DNA of 64,000 bases from Acidobacteriota bacterium (GCA_016716435.1 JADJWI010000004.1:62001-126000); one strand, 5' to 3'. Shown: positions 17,685 through 28,423, counted from the stretch's first letter. Numbers and translations are program-made. The notes: generated from the sequence alone by a model not told the origin.

Positions 17685-18356
17685 TCAGGCGATCGCGAGT
17701 TCGACGCCATCGAAAAGTTCAAGAGCGGGAGCGTATTCAATATGCAGAACGCGACGTGGCCGGTCGCTTATACATTTTGACGAAGCGTGGACGATCAACG
17801 GGCTCATCGCGATGACCCCACCTTTCGCGACCGTGCACGTAACCTGCGGTCCATCGGTTACGACCCTATCGATCTCCGTGTCTGATAATCGTTCTTTGTG
17901 CGAGCCGGCGATGAGACGTAGCGGACCGTTGTCCGGTCCCGAATCATCGATGTGAATACGAAGGGCAACTATCTCGCGAAGCACTCGTGCCGGAGCCTGG
18001 CAAAATGTAATTCCGTCTTTTATCGTCGCAATTCCCCAGTCATTGGAACTCGGCGGCCGGACCACGGGAAGTGTAGTGTCCTGGTGCCATGCGACAAGCC
18101 AATTTGCCTTGCCCGCTTTGTTAAAGAGCGTCGCCTTGAAGGGTATCAAGCGCTTGCCAGAAATACTATCGACAAGCTCGGTCAACCGTGGGTCACTAGC
18201 CAAACTGCGAACTGCAGGGTCAGCCATAAGGTGGCGATAGCCCGGCCGCTCCGGCTCGGCATTCAGCACCCCAAGCCGATCAATAAACGAATCCATTTCC
18301 GAGTGCTCAAACACCTTCTCCGTAATGAGATAGCCATTTTCTGAGAAGTTAGTCAC
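17685..18356 (-). CDS. Phytanoyl-CoA dioxygenase (PhyH) family protein
   Basis: The 223-residue Fe(II)/2-oxoglutarate dioxygenase-like protein has the HxD motif WHQDT (His91, Asp93), a double-stranded beta-helix core with GPLRLIAGSHK, and the distal His/Arg in IVHASSK...RRVLHIEYA. These oxygenases hydroxylate lipids or small metabolites; the substrate cannot be told. It lies tail to tail with lysA: its last base directly follows the lysA stop. The helical-repeat gene behind it is 21 bases away on the same strand. Confidence 0.85.
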   Translation of the reverse strand: MTNFSENGYLITEKVFEHSEMDSFIDRLGVLNAEPERPGYRHLMADPAVRSLASDPRLTELVDSISGKRLIPFKATLFNKAGKANWLVAWHQDTTLPVVRPPSSNDWGIATIKDGITFCQAPARVLREIVALRIHIDDSGPDNGPLRLIAGSHKERLSDTEIDRVVTDGPQVTCTVAKGGVIAMSPLIVHASSKCISDRPRRVLHIEYAPALELFDGVELAIA

Positions 18357-18377
18357 TCAAGTGAATCCCGCGGTCAT

Positions 18378-19505
18378 CTACATTCGGTTTTGGACAAGGA
18401 TCGGCCGGAGTCCGTCCGCGTCCGTTTCCGAAAGCTGTGTACCTTTTTCGTGAAGGTCCGCGAGGTTTGCGAGTGCGATCGCACGGCTGCTTTCGCCGCG
18501 GATATCGGCGATGCCCGCAAACTGGGCCGCGATCGAGCCGAATAAGACATACTTCGCCTTGCTGTCGCGGGTCTCGGTGTCCTTTTGCGAACGCAGCACC
18601 TCGTAAGCCTCGTCGAGTGCCTCAAGGGCTTCGTCCTTCTCGTCCCGCCGCCAATATTCGCGGGCAAAACCAAGAAGTGTATTCGCGATCTGCGTCTTAT
18701 CGGCAACGGCGTCGAGCGTCCGGTCCGCGAGGTCAACGCTGCCTGCCCGCATCAGCCCCTGTGCGACAGCGGCAAGCAGCGCATCGCGATGAACGTTGTC
18801 GAGCTCCTCGGCAAAAACGCGGGCACGCTCAAAGGTCTCGATCGCCTTGTCGCCCCGCTTTGCGTCGATGAAAGCATTGCCGATGTCCGTCAACATGCGG
18901 ATCCGCTCTTCCTCGTGCTCTATCTCAAGCCCGAGCGACGCCGCGGATTCAAGATACTCGGCCGCCTTCAGTGTGTCGTCTTTCGCGAGCCGCATCGCCG
19001 CCATCGCCATCAATGCCCCGGCTGCGGAAGCGGGATAATCTATCGCCGCAAGGGTTTCCGTCGCTGCCTCTTCGTCGCCCGATTCGGCCTGCTTGATCGC
19101 GATGCCGGCAAGCACCTCATCCGGATGCAGCACTTCGGCGGCTATCTCGCGGGCCCGTTCGAGGTCGCCTTTCGCGGCCTTGATCAGAGCGATCGCCTCG
19201 CGAGCCTGCGACTGCAGCCCGTATTCCTCGATCGCCTCGGCAAGCTGCATCGCGTATTCGTCGTCGTCGAGTTCGGCACACTTCGCCGCCACCGCGATGA
19301 GCAGCCGGTCGCGGACGTGCGGATCATCGACCGTATCCGCGAGGCTCGCCGCAAGATCGACCTCGCCCCGCGCAAGAAACCGCGGCACCACCGCCGAGAT
19401 GGCCTCCGCGCGGTCGTCGCTTTGCGGCATCCGCTCTGCAATAAAAGCCGCCGCCGCCAACACATCCGCCTCAGCCGCAGCCCTTGTCACAAATCTTTCA
19501 GACAT
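18378..19505 (-). CDS. TPR/HEAT-like helical-repeat protein
   Basis: The 375-residue protein is rich in Ala, Glu, Asp and Arg with repeating helical pairs about 33-35 residues long (for example AxxLADTVDDPHVRDRLLIAVAAK and AEEYLESAASLGLE-type units). It has no signal peptide or catalytic motif. Such solenoids usually bind proteins. The downstream PhyH gene is on the same strand 21 bases away, so the two may be cotranscribed. No function can be assigned. Confidence 0.75.
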   Translation of the reverse strand: MSERFVTRAAAEADVLAAAAFIAERMPQSDDRAEAISAVVPRFLARGEVDLAASLADTVDDPHVRDRLLIAVAAKCAELDDDEYAMQLAEAIEEYGLQSQAREAIALIKAAKGDLERAREIAAEVLHPDEVLAGIAIKQAESGDEEAATETLAAIDYPASAAGALMAMAAMRLAKDDTLKAAEYLESAASLGLEIEHEEERIRMLTDIGNAFIDAKRGDKAIETFERARVFAEELDNVHRDALLAAVAQGLMRAGSVDLADRTLDAVADKTQIANTLLGFAREYWRRDEKDEALEALDEAYEVLRSQKDTETRDSKAKYVLFGSIAAQFAGIADIRGESSRAIALANLADLHEKGTQLSETDADGLRPILVQNRM

Positions 19506-19515
19506 AATGTTCTAA

Positions 19516-19669
19516 GCCACAGAGGTCACAGAGAAACTGTGGGCTCTTGGTGCGATCGGTCGCGAGCGAACCGAGCAAACTGTCGGCAGATCGAGCCCGA
19601 ACTCGCCGAGCCCGCAACCAAAGACTCAACACGCCGAAAACCTCAATGTCTCTGCGTCCTCTGTGGCAA
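19516..19669. repeat. Inverted CACAGAGG-type repeat pair between two genes
   Basis: GCCACAGAGGTCACAGAGA at 19516-19534 is the near-inverse of the TCTCTGCGTCCTCTGTGGC stretch ending at about 19668. The spacer of about 115 bases contains no gene. A similar pair lies at 49344-49415. Such pairs are widespread intergenic elements and may form a long stem in RNA. Confidence 0.7.
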
Positions 19670-19671
19670 AT

Positions 19672-20364
19672 CTAATTGAAAACTCGGCGGAGCGATTCGG
19701 GCATCCAGTCGTCGAGCCGTTTCGCCACCGCTCCGGCTCCTGCCGCACGAAGTTCTTCCGCCGAGACCGTGTTCGCCACGCCGAGCACCTGAAGATCGGC
19801 GGCCTTTCCGGCCATTACTCCGGCGGGCGAATCTTCGATCACGAGGCAATCTTCGTGTACCATAGGCAGCCCGCCCTTCGCCACGCGGGCGAGATCGATC
19901 TGCCGAAAGCCCTCGCGGTAACATGTCGGATCGGGCTTGTAGGTGTGGATGTCCTCCGCCGTCAGCACGACCGAAAAATATGGCGCAAGGCCCGTCAGGC
20001 TGAGCACAAGCTCGATCTCTTCCCGCTTTGCCATGCTGACGATGCCGAGGTCGAGCTCGGTCGAGGTCTTCTTGATGAAGTTCTCAACGCCCTCAAAAAG
20101 CGGCACGCTCTGCTGAACGCTCTCCCGCCAGCGGGCCGTCTTCGCCCCGGCGACCGAGTCGATATCACTTTCTGATATCTCTTTGCCCGCCGCCTCAAAC
20201 ATCGAGCGAACAAACACGCGGTCGTTCATCCCCATCCGCGAGTAATAATCCTCGTCGGTCATTTCGATGCCGTAGGGCTTCATCACCTCGCGATAAGCCT
20301 CGCACTGCACCTGCTCGTCATCAATGACGACGCCGTTCCAATCCATTAAAACTGCTTTGATCAA
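19672..20364 (-). CDS. HAD-superfamily hydrolase, beta-phosphoglucomutase-like, with atypical motif I
   Basis: The 230-residue protein has a HAD fold with a helical cap. Motif II is in IVSMAKR, the motif III Lys is in YKPDP, and motif IV is CLVIEDSPAG. Motif I reads MDWNGV, so the usual second Asp (DxD) is Asn. That residue is the general acid/base in phosphatases and mutases of this family. Start is a TTG at 20364; the ATG of the motif itself would delete the first strand. It may be a phosphatase with reduced activity or a binding protein. Substrate unknown. Confidence 0.85.
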   Translation of the reverse strand: MIKAVLMDWNGVVIDDEQVQCEAYREVMKPYGIEMTDEDYYSRMGMNDRVFVRSMFEAAGKEISESDIDSVAGAKTARWRESVQQSVPLFEGVENFIKKTSTELDLGIVSMAKREEIELVLSLTGLAPYFSVVLTAEDIHTYKPDPTCYREGFRQIDLARVAKGGLPMVHEDCLVIEDSPAGVMAGKAADLQVLGVANTVSAEELRAAGAGAVAKRLDDWMPESLRRVFN

Positions 20365-20397
20365 ATGTTGTTACGAGTCCCGCCTTTTGGCGGCCGG

Positions 20398-21885
20398 TTA
20401 AAGCCGATAGTCCATACCAAACATGTTCCCGGGGCCCAAGATTCCCTTCGGGTCGAACGCCTTCTTAAGCTCGGCCATTTCATTCAGGTACCGCTCGCCC
20501 ATCACGACGTAAAGATACTTCGACTTCAGCTTCCCGATGCCGTGCTCGGCCGACACGCAGCCGCCGAGCATTATCGATTGGGCGACAAAACGGCCGTAAA
20601 TGTGCCGCGAACGCGTCGCCTCTTCGTCCGTTTTCGGCAGCAGGTTCGCGTGCAGATGGCAATCGCCGATGTGGCCGAAAATTACGTAGTCGATGCCGCT
20701 CGCATCGAGCATTTCCTTCTGATACTTAAGAAAACCGGGAAAGTTCTCGTCCGGCACGGCCATGTCGGTCCCGATCTTTTTCTGCCTATTTCGGACGACG
20801 CGTTCATTTACCGCCACCGGCAGCGCATGGCGAAAGGCCCGCATCTTCTCGCGGTCGGCGTCGGTGGTCGTAAACCACGAGCGGTCGATGTCCGCACCGT
20901 GCCGCTCGAGCATCGCATTCCACGCCTCAAAGAGTGCATCCCCCGTCTCGGCAGTCGTCTCCTGCTCGAAATAAACGGCTCCCGCCATCGCCTCCGGCGT
21001 CTCCGGAAACTTCTCGCGGATAAAGTTCAAAGCTCGGTCATCAAAATACTCAACCAAACTTGCAGAAGCCTGCTCGTCAGAAAGGGCGTTCCCTCTGCTC
21101 GCCGCTTTCACCTCATCAACAAACCCCAGCAGATCGCCGTGCCGCTCAAAGAAAACGACACCCGAAAAAAAGCCTTCGGGCTTTGCAACGAGCCGTAGCT
21201 CGATCTCGGTGATCACCCCGAGCGTCCCCTCGCTTCCTATAAAGAGGTCGATCGCATCGAGCGGCGTTTCGTTGAAATATCCGCTGACGTTCTTTCGCAC
21301 ATTCGGCCGTTTATACGTCGGGACCTTTGCCGTGATAATACGTCCGCTTTCGGTCGCGAGTGTAACGACACCGTCACCATTCGAGAACACCTCGCCGCGA
21401 CGCAATCGCAAAACATCGCCATCGGCAAGCACGACCGTCAAGCCGATAACAAATTCCCGCGTCGCTCCGTACTTAAAGCTCCTCGCACCCGACGCATTCG
21501 TCGCGACCGTCCCGCCGATCTGGCAGCTCCATTCGGTCGGGTCCGGCGGATAAAAAAGCCCTTCAGCCTCGGCTGCTTTCATAAGATCAGCCAAAAGAAC
21601 GCCGGGCTCGACGACAGCCGTCATTGCAGCTTTATCGATGGTCTTGATCTTATTGAGCCGCTCGAGCGAAATGACATAGCCGCCAAACGGCACCGCACCG
21701 CCGACCGTGCCGGTCCGAGCGGCCGAGATCGTGACCGTCGCTCCCGCTTCGCTCGCCTCGCGAAGCACGGCGGCAACTTCATCCGCCGTCTCGGGAATGA
21801 TAAGCCGCTCCGCGTGCCCGCCGGGCATGTTGCTCGCATCGGTCAGATAATTTTGCAGGTCTTCAACCTGCGTCTTCACTTGCAT
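20398..21885 (-). CDS. FAD-linked oxidase, glycolate/D-lactate dehydrogenase-like (GlcD family)
   Basis: The 495-residue protein has an FAD-binding PCMH domain (TVGGAVPFGGYVISLERL, QIGGTVATNASGARSFKYGA, GSEGTLGVITEIELRL) and a C-terminal FAD-oxidase domain with FGHIGDCHLHANLLP and AEHGIGKLK. The family oxidises D-lactate, glycolate or related 2-hydroxyacids and passes electrons to quinone or cytochrome. D-lactate is released by MurQ, so use of that lactate is possible, but the genes are not in one operon. No FeS partner gene is next to it. Confidence 0.9.
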   Translation of the reverse strand: MQVKTQVEDLQNYLTDASNMPGGHAERLIIPETADEVAAVLREASEAGATVTISAARTGTVGGAVPFGGYVISLERLNKIKTIDKAAMTAVVEPGVLLADLMKAAEAEGLFYPPDPTEWSCQIGGTVATNASGARSFKYGATREFVIGLTVVLADGDVLRLRRGEVFSNGDGVVTLATESGRIITAKVPTYKRPNVRKNVSGYFNETPLDAIDLFIGSEGTLGVITEIELRLVAKPEGFFSGVVFFERHGDLLGFVDEVKAASRGNALSDEQASASLVEYFDDRALNFIREKFPETPEAMAGAVYFEQETTAETGDALFEAWNAMLERHGADIDRSWFTTTDADREKMRAFRHALPVAVNERVVRNRQKKIGTDMAVPDENFPGFLKYQKEMLDASGIDYVIFGHIGDCHLHANLLPKTDEEATRSRHIYGRFVAQSIMLGGCVSAEHGIGKLKSKYLYVVMGERYLNEMAELKKAFDPKGILGPGNMFGMDYRL

Positions 21886-21961
21886 ACCTAAGTTTGCCTA
21901 CCGGCCCTTTAACCTTCTGCGTCTCTCAGTGCATCGGCTTAACAACCATTTACCTTCCAAA

Positions 21962-23318
21962 TTACGCCAAAGCGTCTTCGCCAGTCTCTAAGACAGCCGC
22001 TAATAAACCGGCACGTACGTGGTCTATCCGCTTCTTTACTCGTTGCCTCTCGTCCTCGGTCTCCAGCGTCATTTCGGCATATTCCGCGGTCAGCATTAAT
22101 TGGCTTATAAGTGCAGAACGGCGTGACCGCGAGCCAGTTCGCTCGGCCACAAGCTCGATCGCAGACGCAAGCTTCAAAAAGACTGCCGAATTGCCCTTGC
22201 CGCTCATGCGGATCTGGTCAAAGGCCGTTCCGAGAAAATCGGCAAACCCCGGGGCGTTCACAATGATCAAATGCTTGCCATCCGCAACCCTGGCCCTGTC
22301 CGGGAATTTCTTTGATGCGAGTTCGCCCATCAATTCCCCGAGGTTCTCGATGCAATTGACGGCGGTCGTCGTATCGTTGATGCCCGGTGACAAAGCCTTA
22401 AGCGCAATATCAACAAGTTGACGAAGCCCGAACCCAACATCCTGCTCAATGGTCGATCTCTCGCGACCACAAAAGATCGTTGAGTTCTTCTATTTTATCG
22501 TCACCAAACTCTTTGTCATCCAGCGGCAATACCGAAACGATCCGCGAGCCCGTGCCGACAAACGAACCAACCCCTACTTCCATCCGAACAACACAGGCGT
22601 TGTCGGCCGCAAACTCGGCCATATCGTCAATGTCAACCAGCTTAACGTATCCCGATCGCGACGATGGCACCTTTATCCAATCACGCTCAACGTCATCCAA
22701 TTTATCATCTATCTCGTCATCATCTTCGGCCGCCGGCTTGCCGAGATCATCGGGAAACAGAGTACGGATGCTCTTCTTTGTCTCATCGACTATCTCGCCG
22801 ATAATATTGCTGATCTGGAGCGAGGCAGAGATGTGGTGAATAAAAAAGATCAGAACGACGATGCCGCCGATCGCCAGAACCAGCCCCGTAACGACCGCGA
22901 TCGAAGGAACGAATTTCTCCTCGTCGCCGCTTCTGATCGTTCGCAAAACAACTAGGCAATACGCGAAAATGGAGACAAAATATCCCAAGACGAATTGGTT
23001 CGCCCTGTCGCGAAGAAAGTTGCGAAAGATACGCGGGGTGAACTGCCCGGAAGCCTGATTTACCGCATTAAGCGTAAGTGAAAAAACAAGAGCAGCCACC
23101 GTCAGCATCGACGACGCAATGGCCGTCAGCATTCCCCGCGACCCATCAACACCAACGCCAAACAAAAGCGGATAACGCGAGGTCCAATCGTTGCCGATCG
23201 TTGAATCGACCTCGACCAGCACCAGTGCCAAGACGATCGACGCGGCGATCATCAAACCGGGGACAAACCACAGCGACGCCCTAAGCTCGATCCAAAAACT
23301 GATTAATCGATTGGTCAT
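21962..23318 (-). CDS. DUF2254 membrane protein, broken by a one-base frameshift
   Basis: The first frame (22446-23318) has two N-terminal membrane segments, a further pair near residues 115-165 and an acidic loop (EDDDEIDDKLDD). It stops after WSREIDH. Skipping one base in the AA pair at 22448-22449 continues as EQDVGFGLRQLVDIALKALSPGINDTTTA into the second frame (21962-22393), which is the conserved DUF2254 C-terminus. The repaired protein has about 451 residues, normal for the family. The function of DUF2254 is unknown. A homopolymer sequencing error is the simplest explanation. Confidence 0.85.
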
Positions 23319-23406
23319 ACTTGCCGCAACGGGCGTCCTTCTATCGTATCAAACATCCCGTCTTTTTTTGTACGACCTCGGCTCCTAGTTCGACCCGAAA
23401 CGCGTC

Positions 23407-25396
23407 CTACCGAACAACAAGTTCCCTTTCCCGAAGGTACTTTAGCTTGTCCCGAATCTCGGCGGCGCGTTCAAATTTCATCTCCTTCGCCGCGGCCCGC
23501 ATATCGGCCTCTAGTTGGGTGATGGTCTCTTTAAGCTGCTTTGGCGAATATTCCTCGATCCCTTCAAGGTCGAGCGGGACCTTAAAGTAATCCGCCTCAT
23601 AGGCCGTTACAAGCGTCGCCTCGATCGGCTTGACGATGGTCGTCGGCGTTATGCCGTGCTCGGAGTTGTAGGCTTCCTGAATCGCCCGCCGCCGATTGGT
23701 TTCGCTGATGGCGTAGTCCATCGACTTGGTTATCTTATCGGCGTAGAGGATCGCCCGGCCGCCGGAGTTTCTAGCCGCCCGGCCGATGGTCTGTATCAGC
23801 GATCGCTCCGAACGCAGGAAGCCCTCTTTGTCCGCGTCGAGTATCGCGACCAGCGAGACCTCGGGCAGGTCGAGCCCCTCGCGGAGCAAGTTGATGCCGA
23901 CCAATACGTCAAACTCGCCGCGCCTCAGATCGCGGAGTATCTTGATGCGGTCGAGCGTTTCGATGTCGCTGTGCAGGTACGAAACCTTCACGCCAACCTC
24001 GGCAAAATATTCGCTCAGGTTCTCGGCCATCCGCTTCGTCAGTGTCGTTACAAGAACGCGTTCGTTCCGCTCCGCCCGCACGCGGCACTCCTCAAGCAGG
24101 TCGTCGATCTGCCCTTTGACCGGCCGGACCTCGACGACCGGGTCGAGCAAGCCCGTCGGCCGGATGATCTGCTCGATCACCTCGCCCTCGGTCTGCTCAA
24201 GCTCGAACGGCCCCGGCGTTGCCGAAACGTAGATCGTCTGCCCGCGGCGTTCTTCAAATTCCCCAAAGTTCAGCGGACGGTTGTCGCGCGCCGAGGGCAG
24301 CCGGAAGCCGTACTCGACAAGTGTCCCTTTTCGCGACTGGTCGCCCTTGAACATCGCCCCAAGCTGCGGAATCGTCTGGTGCGATTCGTCGATAACCATC
24401 AGCGCATCTTTCGGCAAATAGTCGAGCAAGGTCGGCGGCGGCTCGCCGGGCTTTTTGCCGGTCAGGTGCCGCGAATAATTTTCGATGCCGCGGCAAAAGC
24501 CCATTTCCTTGATCATCTCAAGGTCATACATCGTCCGCTGATGGAGCCGCTGTGCCTCGACGATCTTGCCCACCTCGACCAGCACCTTTTCATGCTCGTC
24601 GAGCTCCGCCCGGATGGTCTTCGCCGCCCGCTTGATGGTGTCCTTTGACATCACATAGTGCGTCTTTGGGTAGATCGGCAGCCGCGATGTGTGTTTGTAA
24701 ATGACCTCGCCGAGCAGCGGGTCGATGGTCGAGATCGAGTCGATCTCATCACCCCAAGAACTCGATCCTGTACGCCTGGTCCTGATAGCTCGGATAGACC
24801 TCGACTACATCGCCGCGGACTCGAAACGTACCACGGTCAAAGTCGACATTCACCCGTTCATACTGAAGCTCGACCAGCTTTTGCAGAAAGTCCTCGCGAC
24901 GAAGTTGCTGCCCGGGCTCGATGAACATCAGCATCCCGAAATAAGCGTCCGGATCGCCAAGGCCGTAAATGCACGAGACCGACGCGACGACAATAACGTC
25001 CCGCCGCTCAAAGAGCGCACGTGTCGCCGATAGCCGCAGCCGGTCGATCCTCATCGTTTATCGTCGCCTCTTTTTCAAGGTAAAGATCGGCCGCCGGCAC
25101 GTATGCCTCGGGCTGATAATAGTCGTAATACGAAACGAAATACTCGACCGCGTTCTCCGGAAAAAAGCCTTTGAACTCCTGATAAAGCTGCGCCGCCAGC
25201 GTTTTGTTATGGGCCAGCACGAGCGTCGGCCGCTGCGTCTGCTGGATCAGATTCGCGATCGTGAAGGTCTTGCCCGAGCCCGTTATACCAAGCAGAACCT
25301 GATCTTTTGCTCCGCCATTTATACCCTCAACCAACTGCCGGATCGCCTCCGGCTGATCGCCCTTCGGCGTGTTTTCACTATGAGACGAAATTGCAT
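23407..25396 (-). CDS. uvrB: Excinuclease ABC subunit B, with three apparent frameshifts
   Basis: The fragments read MQFRL, SENTPKGDQPEAIRQL, GITGSGKTFTIAN (Walker A), YYDYYQPEAYVP (beta-hairpin), SCIYGLGDP, DESHQTIPQ (Walker B), TVSATPG-like, GINLLREGLDLPEVSL, IQTIGRAARN and a C-terminal UVR domain (AAKEMKFERAAEIRDKLK). Breaks occur at about 25380 (one base missing), 25049-25053 (extra base, INDE/IDRL) and 24752-24755 (extra C in a C-run). Repair gives 662 residues, the normal UvrB length. As an essential part of nucleotide excision repair, it is more likely mis-sequenced than dead. Confidence 0.93.
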
Positions 25397-25499
25397 TTCT
25401 TAGATGATACCGAATTCGGGCCCCGATGAAAAGCATTCACAACCTGAGAACTTAAAGTTATACTAAGGATGATGAATTCTATGCTCAAAAGCATGGGGG

Positions 25500-27023
25500 T
25501 TTCTTCCGGGCGGTTTTTTTCTCCGGGGGGGGGAAGGATTCAAAAAGGGGGGGGGGTCTCCGCTTTTTCCTTTGCGGCTTTTTTTTTTAACTGTCGCGGC
25601 GGGCGGAAAGCGTTGACCGGGCCTGTCGCGGTCTTCGCTTTTCGTTTCCCCGGCGGGAACGGCGGGGGGGGCGGGGGGGGGACGCGGGCGGGGGTCAACA
25701 GGGCAAGAGGTTGCCGGGGCAAAGAAGGGTGCCTCGTTTGCTCTCGGGCCCGGGGCCTGGGCACACCTCGACGGGAATACGGCGCTCGCGGCGCCGGGGC
25801 GCGCCCCGCGACGGAAACGGCGCCGCCGCCCTTTTTAAAAGTTTGTCGTTGCTCGTTTTGATAGAGCAGGCCGCGATGCACCTACCTATTCTTGGCTCTC
25901 CGTTCAAGTCTTTTGCATATCCGCCTGGCGGGGGGGTAATAGGGGGGGGGGGGGTTGGGGGCGGGGGGCCCGGGGGTTTTGGGGGTGGGTGGTTTTTTTT
26001 GGGGGGGGGCTTGGGGCCGTGGTTTTTTGGGGGGGGGGGGGTTTTTTGGGGGGGTGGGCGGGGGGGGGGGGGGGGGGGGGGGCGGGGGGGGGCTCCGGGG
26101 GGGGGGGGGGGGGCCTCGGCCCGGGGCCTTCCGGGGGGGGGCCGGGGCCCTTTTTCCCGGGGCCCCCCGGGCGGGTCGCTTGGCCCCCCCCTTTTTGGCG
26201 GCGGGGGGGGCCCGGCGGGCCTTTTGGCCCCCCCGGGGGCGGGGGCCCCCCCCCGCGGGGGGGTTTTTGGCGGGGGGTTTGGTGGCGGCTTTTTCCCGGG
26301 GCGGGGGCCCTTCGGGCGGGGCTTTTGTTTCGGCGGTTGGCCCGGGCGGGGTTTTTTGGGCGGCGGGGGGCCCCCCGGGCTTGCTTCGGGGGGGGTGTTG
26401 TCCTTTCGGGGGGAATTTCGCGGCGGGCTTTTTTTCCGGGGGGGGCGGGCCGGGTTTTTTTTTTCGGCCCCGGGGGGGGGGGGGCCCCGCCCCCCCTTTT
26501 GGCGGGGGGGGCGGCCGCGGGGCGGCCTCCTGGGGGCCCACGGGGGCCGCTTCGTTCGCGGGTGGCGGGCCGTTCGGCGGGGGGGGCGTTTTTGGGGGTC
26601 CCTGGGGGGGGCCGGCCCCGGGTTTTGGGGGGGGCGGCCCCCCGGGGGGGGCCCCTCCGGGGGGGCCCGCCCCCCCTGGGGGGCGTTTGGGGGGCCCCGG
26701 CGGGGGGGGGTTCCCGCCCCGGGGGGGCGGCCCCCCGGGGGGGGGCCTCCTTGGGGCCGCCCCCTCCGGCCCCCGGGCCCTTTCGGGGTTTTTCCCTTTT
26801 TCGTTCTTCCGGCCGGGGGGGCCTTTTTCGTCCCGCCCGGGGGCGGGGGGGGTTCCGCGGTCCCCCCCCCGCGGCGGGGGGGAACTTTTTCGGGGGGGGT
26901 TTTTGGGGGCCCTTTTTTTGGGGGCGGGGGGGGGGGGGCCTATTTTTTTTGGGGTCCGGGGGGTTTCCGTTTTTTTGTGGCCCCGCCCCCGCGGCGGTCC
27001 CGGGGGTCCGGCCTCTTAGTTAA
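25500..27023. other. Low-complexity G/C/T homopolymer block, probable assembly or base-calling artefact
   Basis: From about 25500 the sequence turns into runs of G with short C and T runs. Between about 25930 and 27015 adenine is almost absent. Normal sequence resumes abruptly at 27024 inside a gene with signal peptide. Long open frames exist on both strands only because stop codons need A; their Gly/Pro-rich products are not credible. The true sequence between uvrB and the CSLREA gene cannot be read. Part of 25695-25925 looks closer to normal sequence but codes for nothing I recognise. Confidence 0.8.
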
Positions 27024-28423
27024 ATGAAAATGCGTATCTATCATTTCAGCAAACTTCTGTTACTGTTTCTCGGCCTTTTTTTCGCCCTTTCGTCCGACGT
27101 GAGCGGGACAATACTACGGGTTACGACCCTCGAAGATACTGACGATGGTGTTTGCGATGCACACTGCAGCCTCCGCGAGGCGGTCAATACGGCATCGAAC
27201 GATGACACCGTCATCTTTGACCAAGCCTGCGTGGAGGGACGATTCACCTTACGAATACTTTAACTTAAAGAACAGGTTTTGACCATCGACGGCCCGAACC
27301 GCAGGCGGATCACGCTTAAGGGAACAAATCCTTTCGCATTTTTCATATAGGCGGCACCAGTAGCATTTTCACAAGCGTGTCTATCGATGGTTTGATCATT
27401 CGTGATGGTGCTGATCCAGGCGGTCGCGGCGGCGGTATCTACCTGGACTCCTTCGCAACCTTATTTCTTACTGACTGCGTGATCACCAACAACCACGCCG
27501 CCTTTGGCGGCGGTATCCGTTCGTTTCTTGGCTTTCTACGCATCAAAGACTGCACTATCGCAAACAATACGAGCGACGGCCCGGGCGGCGGGGCCGGCAT
27601 CGAAGCCCGAATGGATGGCGGAAACATGGAAATAGTTAACAGCACGATAACCGGCAATGTCGCAATGGACGGACGGGCGGGATCAAGCTAACCGTCAGGA
27701 AGTATGCGCCTTTTAAATAGCACAGTAGTCGATAATCATCCGTTCGGCACCGGCAACGCTCGTGTCGGCGGTATTTATACCGAGGGCTCAACGATATCTC
27801 TAACCGGAATTTACAACTCGATCATTGCCCGCAACACCGGCGAGATACCAGACCTCAGGCTTGGTGCGGGCGACTACAACTTGATCGGGATCGGAACCGG
27901 TTCTTCATGCGAGAACGGAGGTTGCCCTTACAGCAAGGTTGGGACACCCCAAGACCCCCTCGACCCCATGCTCGGACCATTGACCGACAACGGTCGCGGA
28001 CTTCCGATCTTTTCGCCACTGACAACTAGCCCGGCAATTAACGCGGGGTTCAGCGTTTTTAGTCAACCGTATTTTTTTTCGGATTTTTCGACCGACCAGC
28101 GTGGTTTTACCCGGATCGCAAACAAGGTCATCGACCTCGGTTCGGTCGAGTTTGGCGCGACGCCGGTTCCGAAACTCTCCGAAGTTCGCGGGCGTGTCGT
28201 TTCCGCGACCGGACGTGGAGTTTCCGGCGCCCGTCTTATCCTGACCGATGACAAAGGAGAGTCAAGGTACGCAATGACAAATTCCTCCGGCTACTATCGC
28301 TTCGACGGGATCGCTCCGGATGTGACGGTAACCGTTGAGGTCGCGGGAAAGCGGCATCGATCTTCGCCGCAAACTCTTTTCGTCGAAGAGGAGCGTGAAT
28401 ACCTCGACTTCAGAGTGGACTGA
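27024..28423 (+). CDS. CSLREA-type secreted beta-helix protein with carboxypeptidase-regulatory tail, frame disrupted
   Basis: A signal peptide (MKMRIYHFSKLLLLFLGLFF...) is followed by the CSLREAVN motif, a parallel beta-helix with GGGIYLDSFATLFLTDCVITNN-like rungs, and a C-terminal CarboxypepD_reg domain (EVRGRVVSATGRGVSGARL...NSSGYYRFDGI). The frame is broken by an in-frame TAA at 27261-27263, a one-base deletion in a T-run at 27339-27343, and a stop near 27689. Homology continues across all three breaks. These proteins are cell-surface or secreted. It sits right next to the homopolymer block, so the breaks may be errors. Confidence 0.75.

Noticed and set aside
25711..27027. Long open frames on both strands giving Gly- or Pro-rich proteins of 220-440 residues
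   Set aside because: They arise because the block has almost no A and therefore no stop codons. Composition has no resemblance to any gene, and overlapping frames on both strands are equally open.
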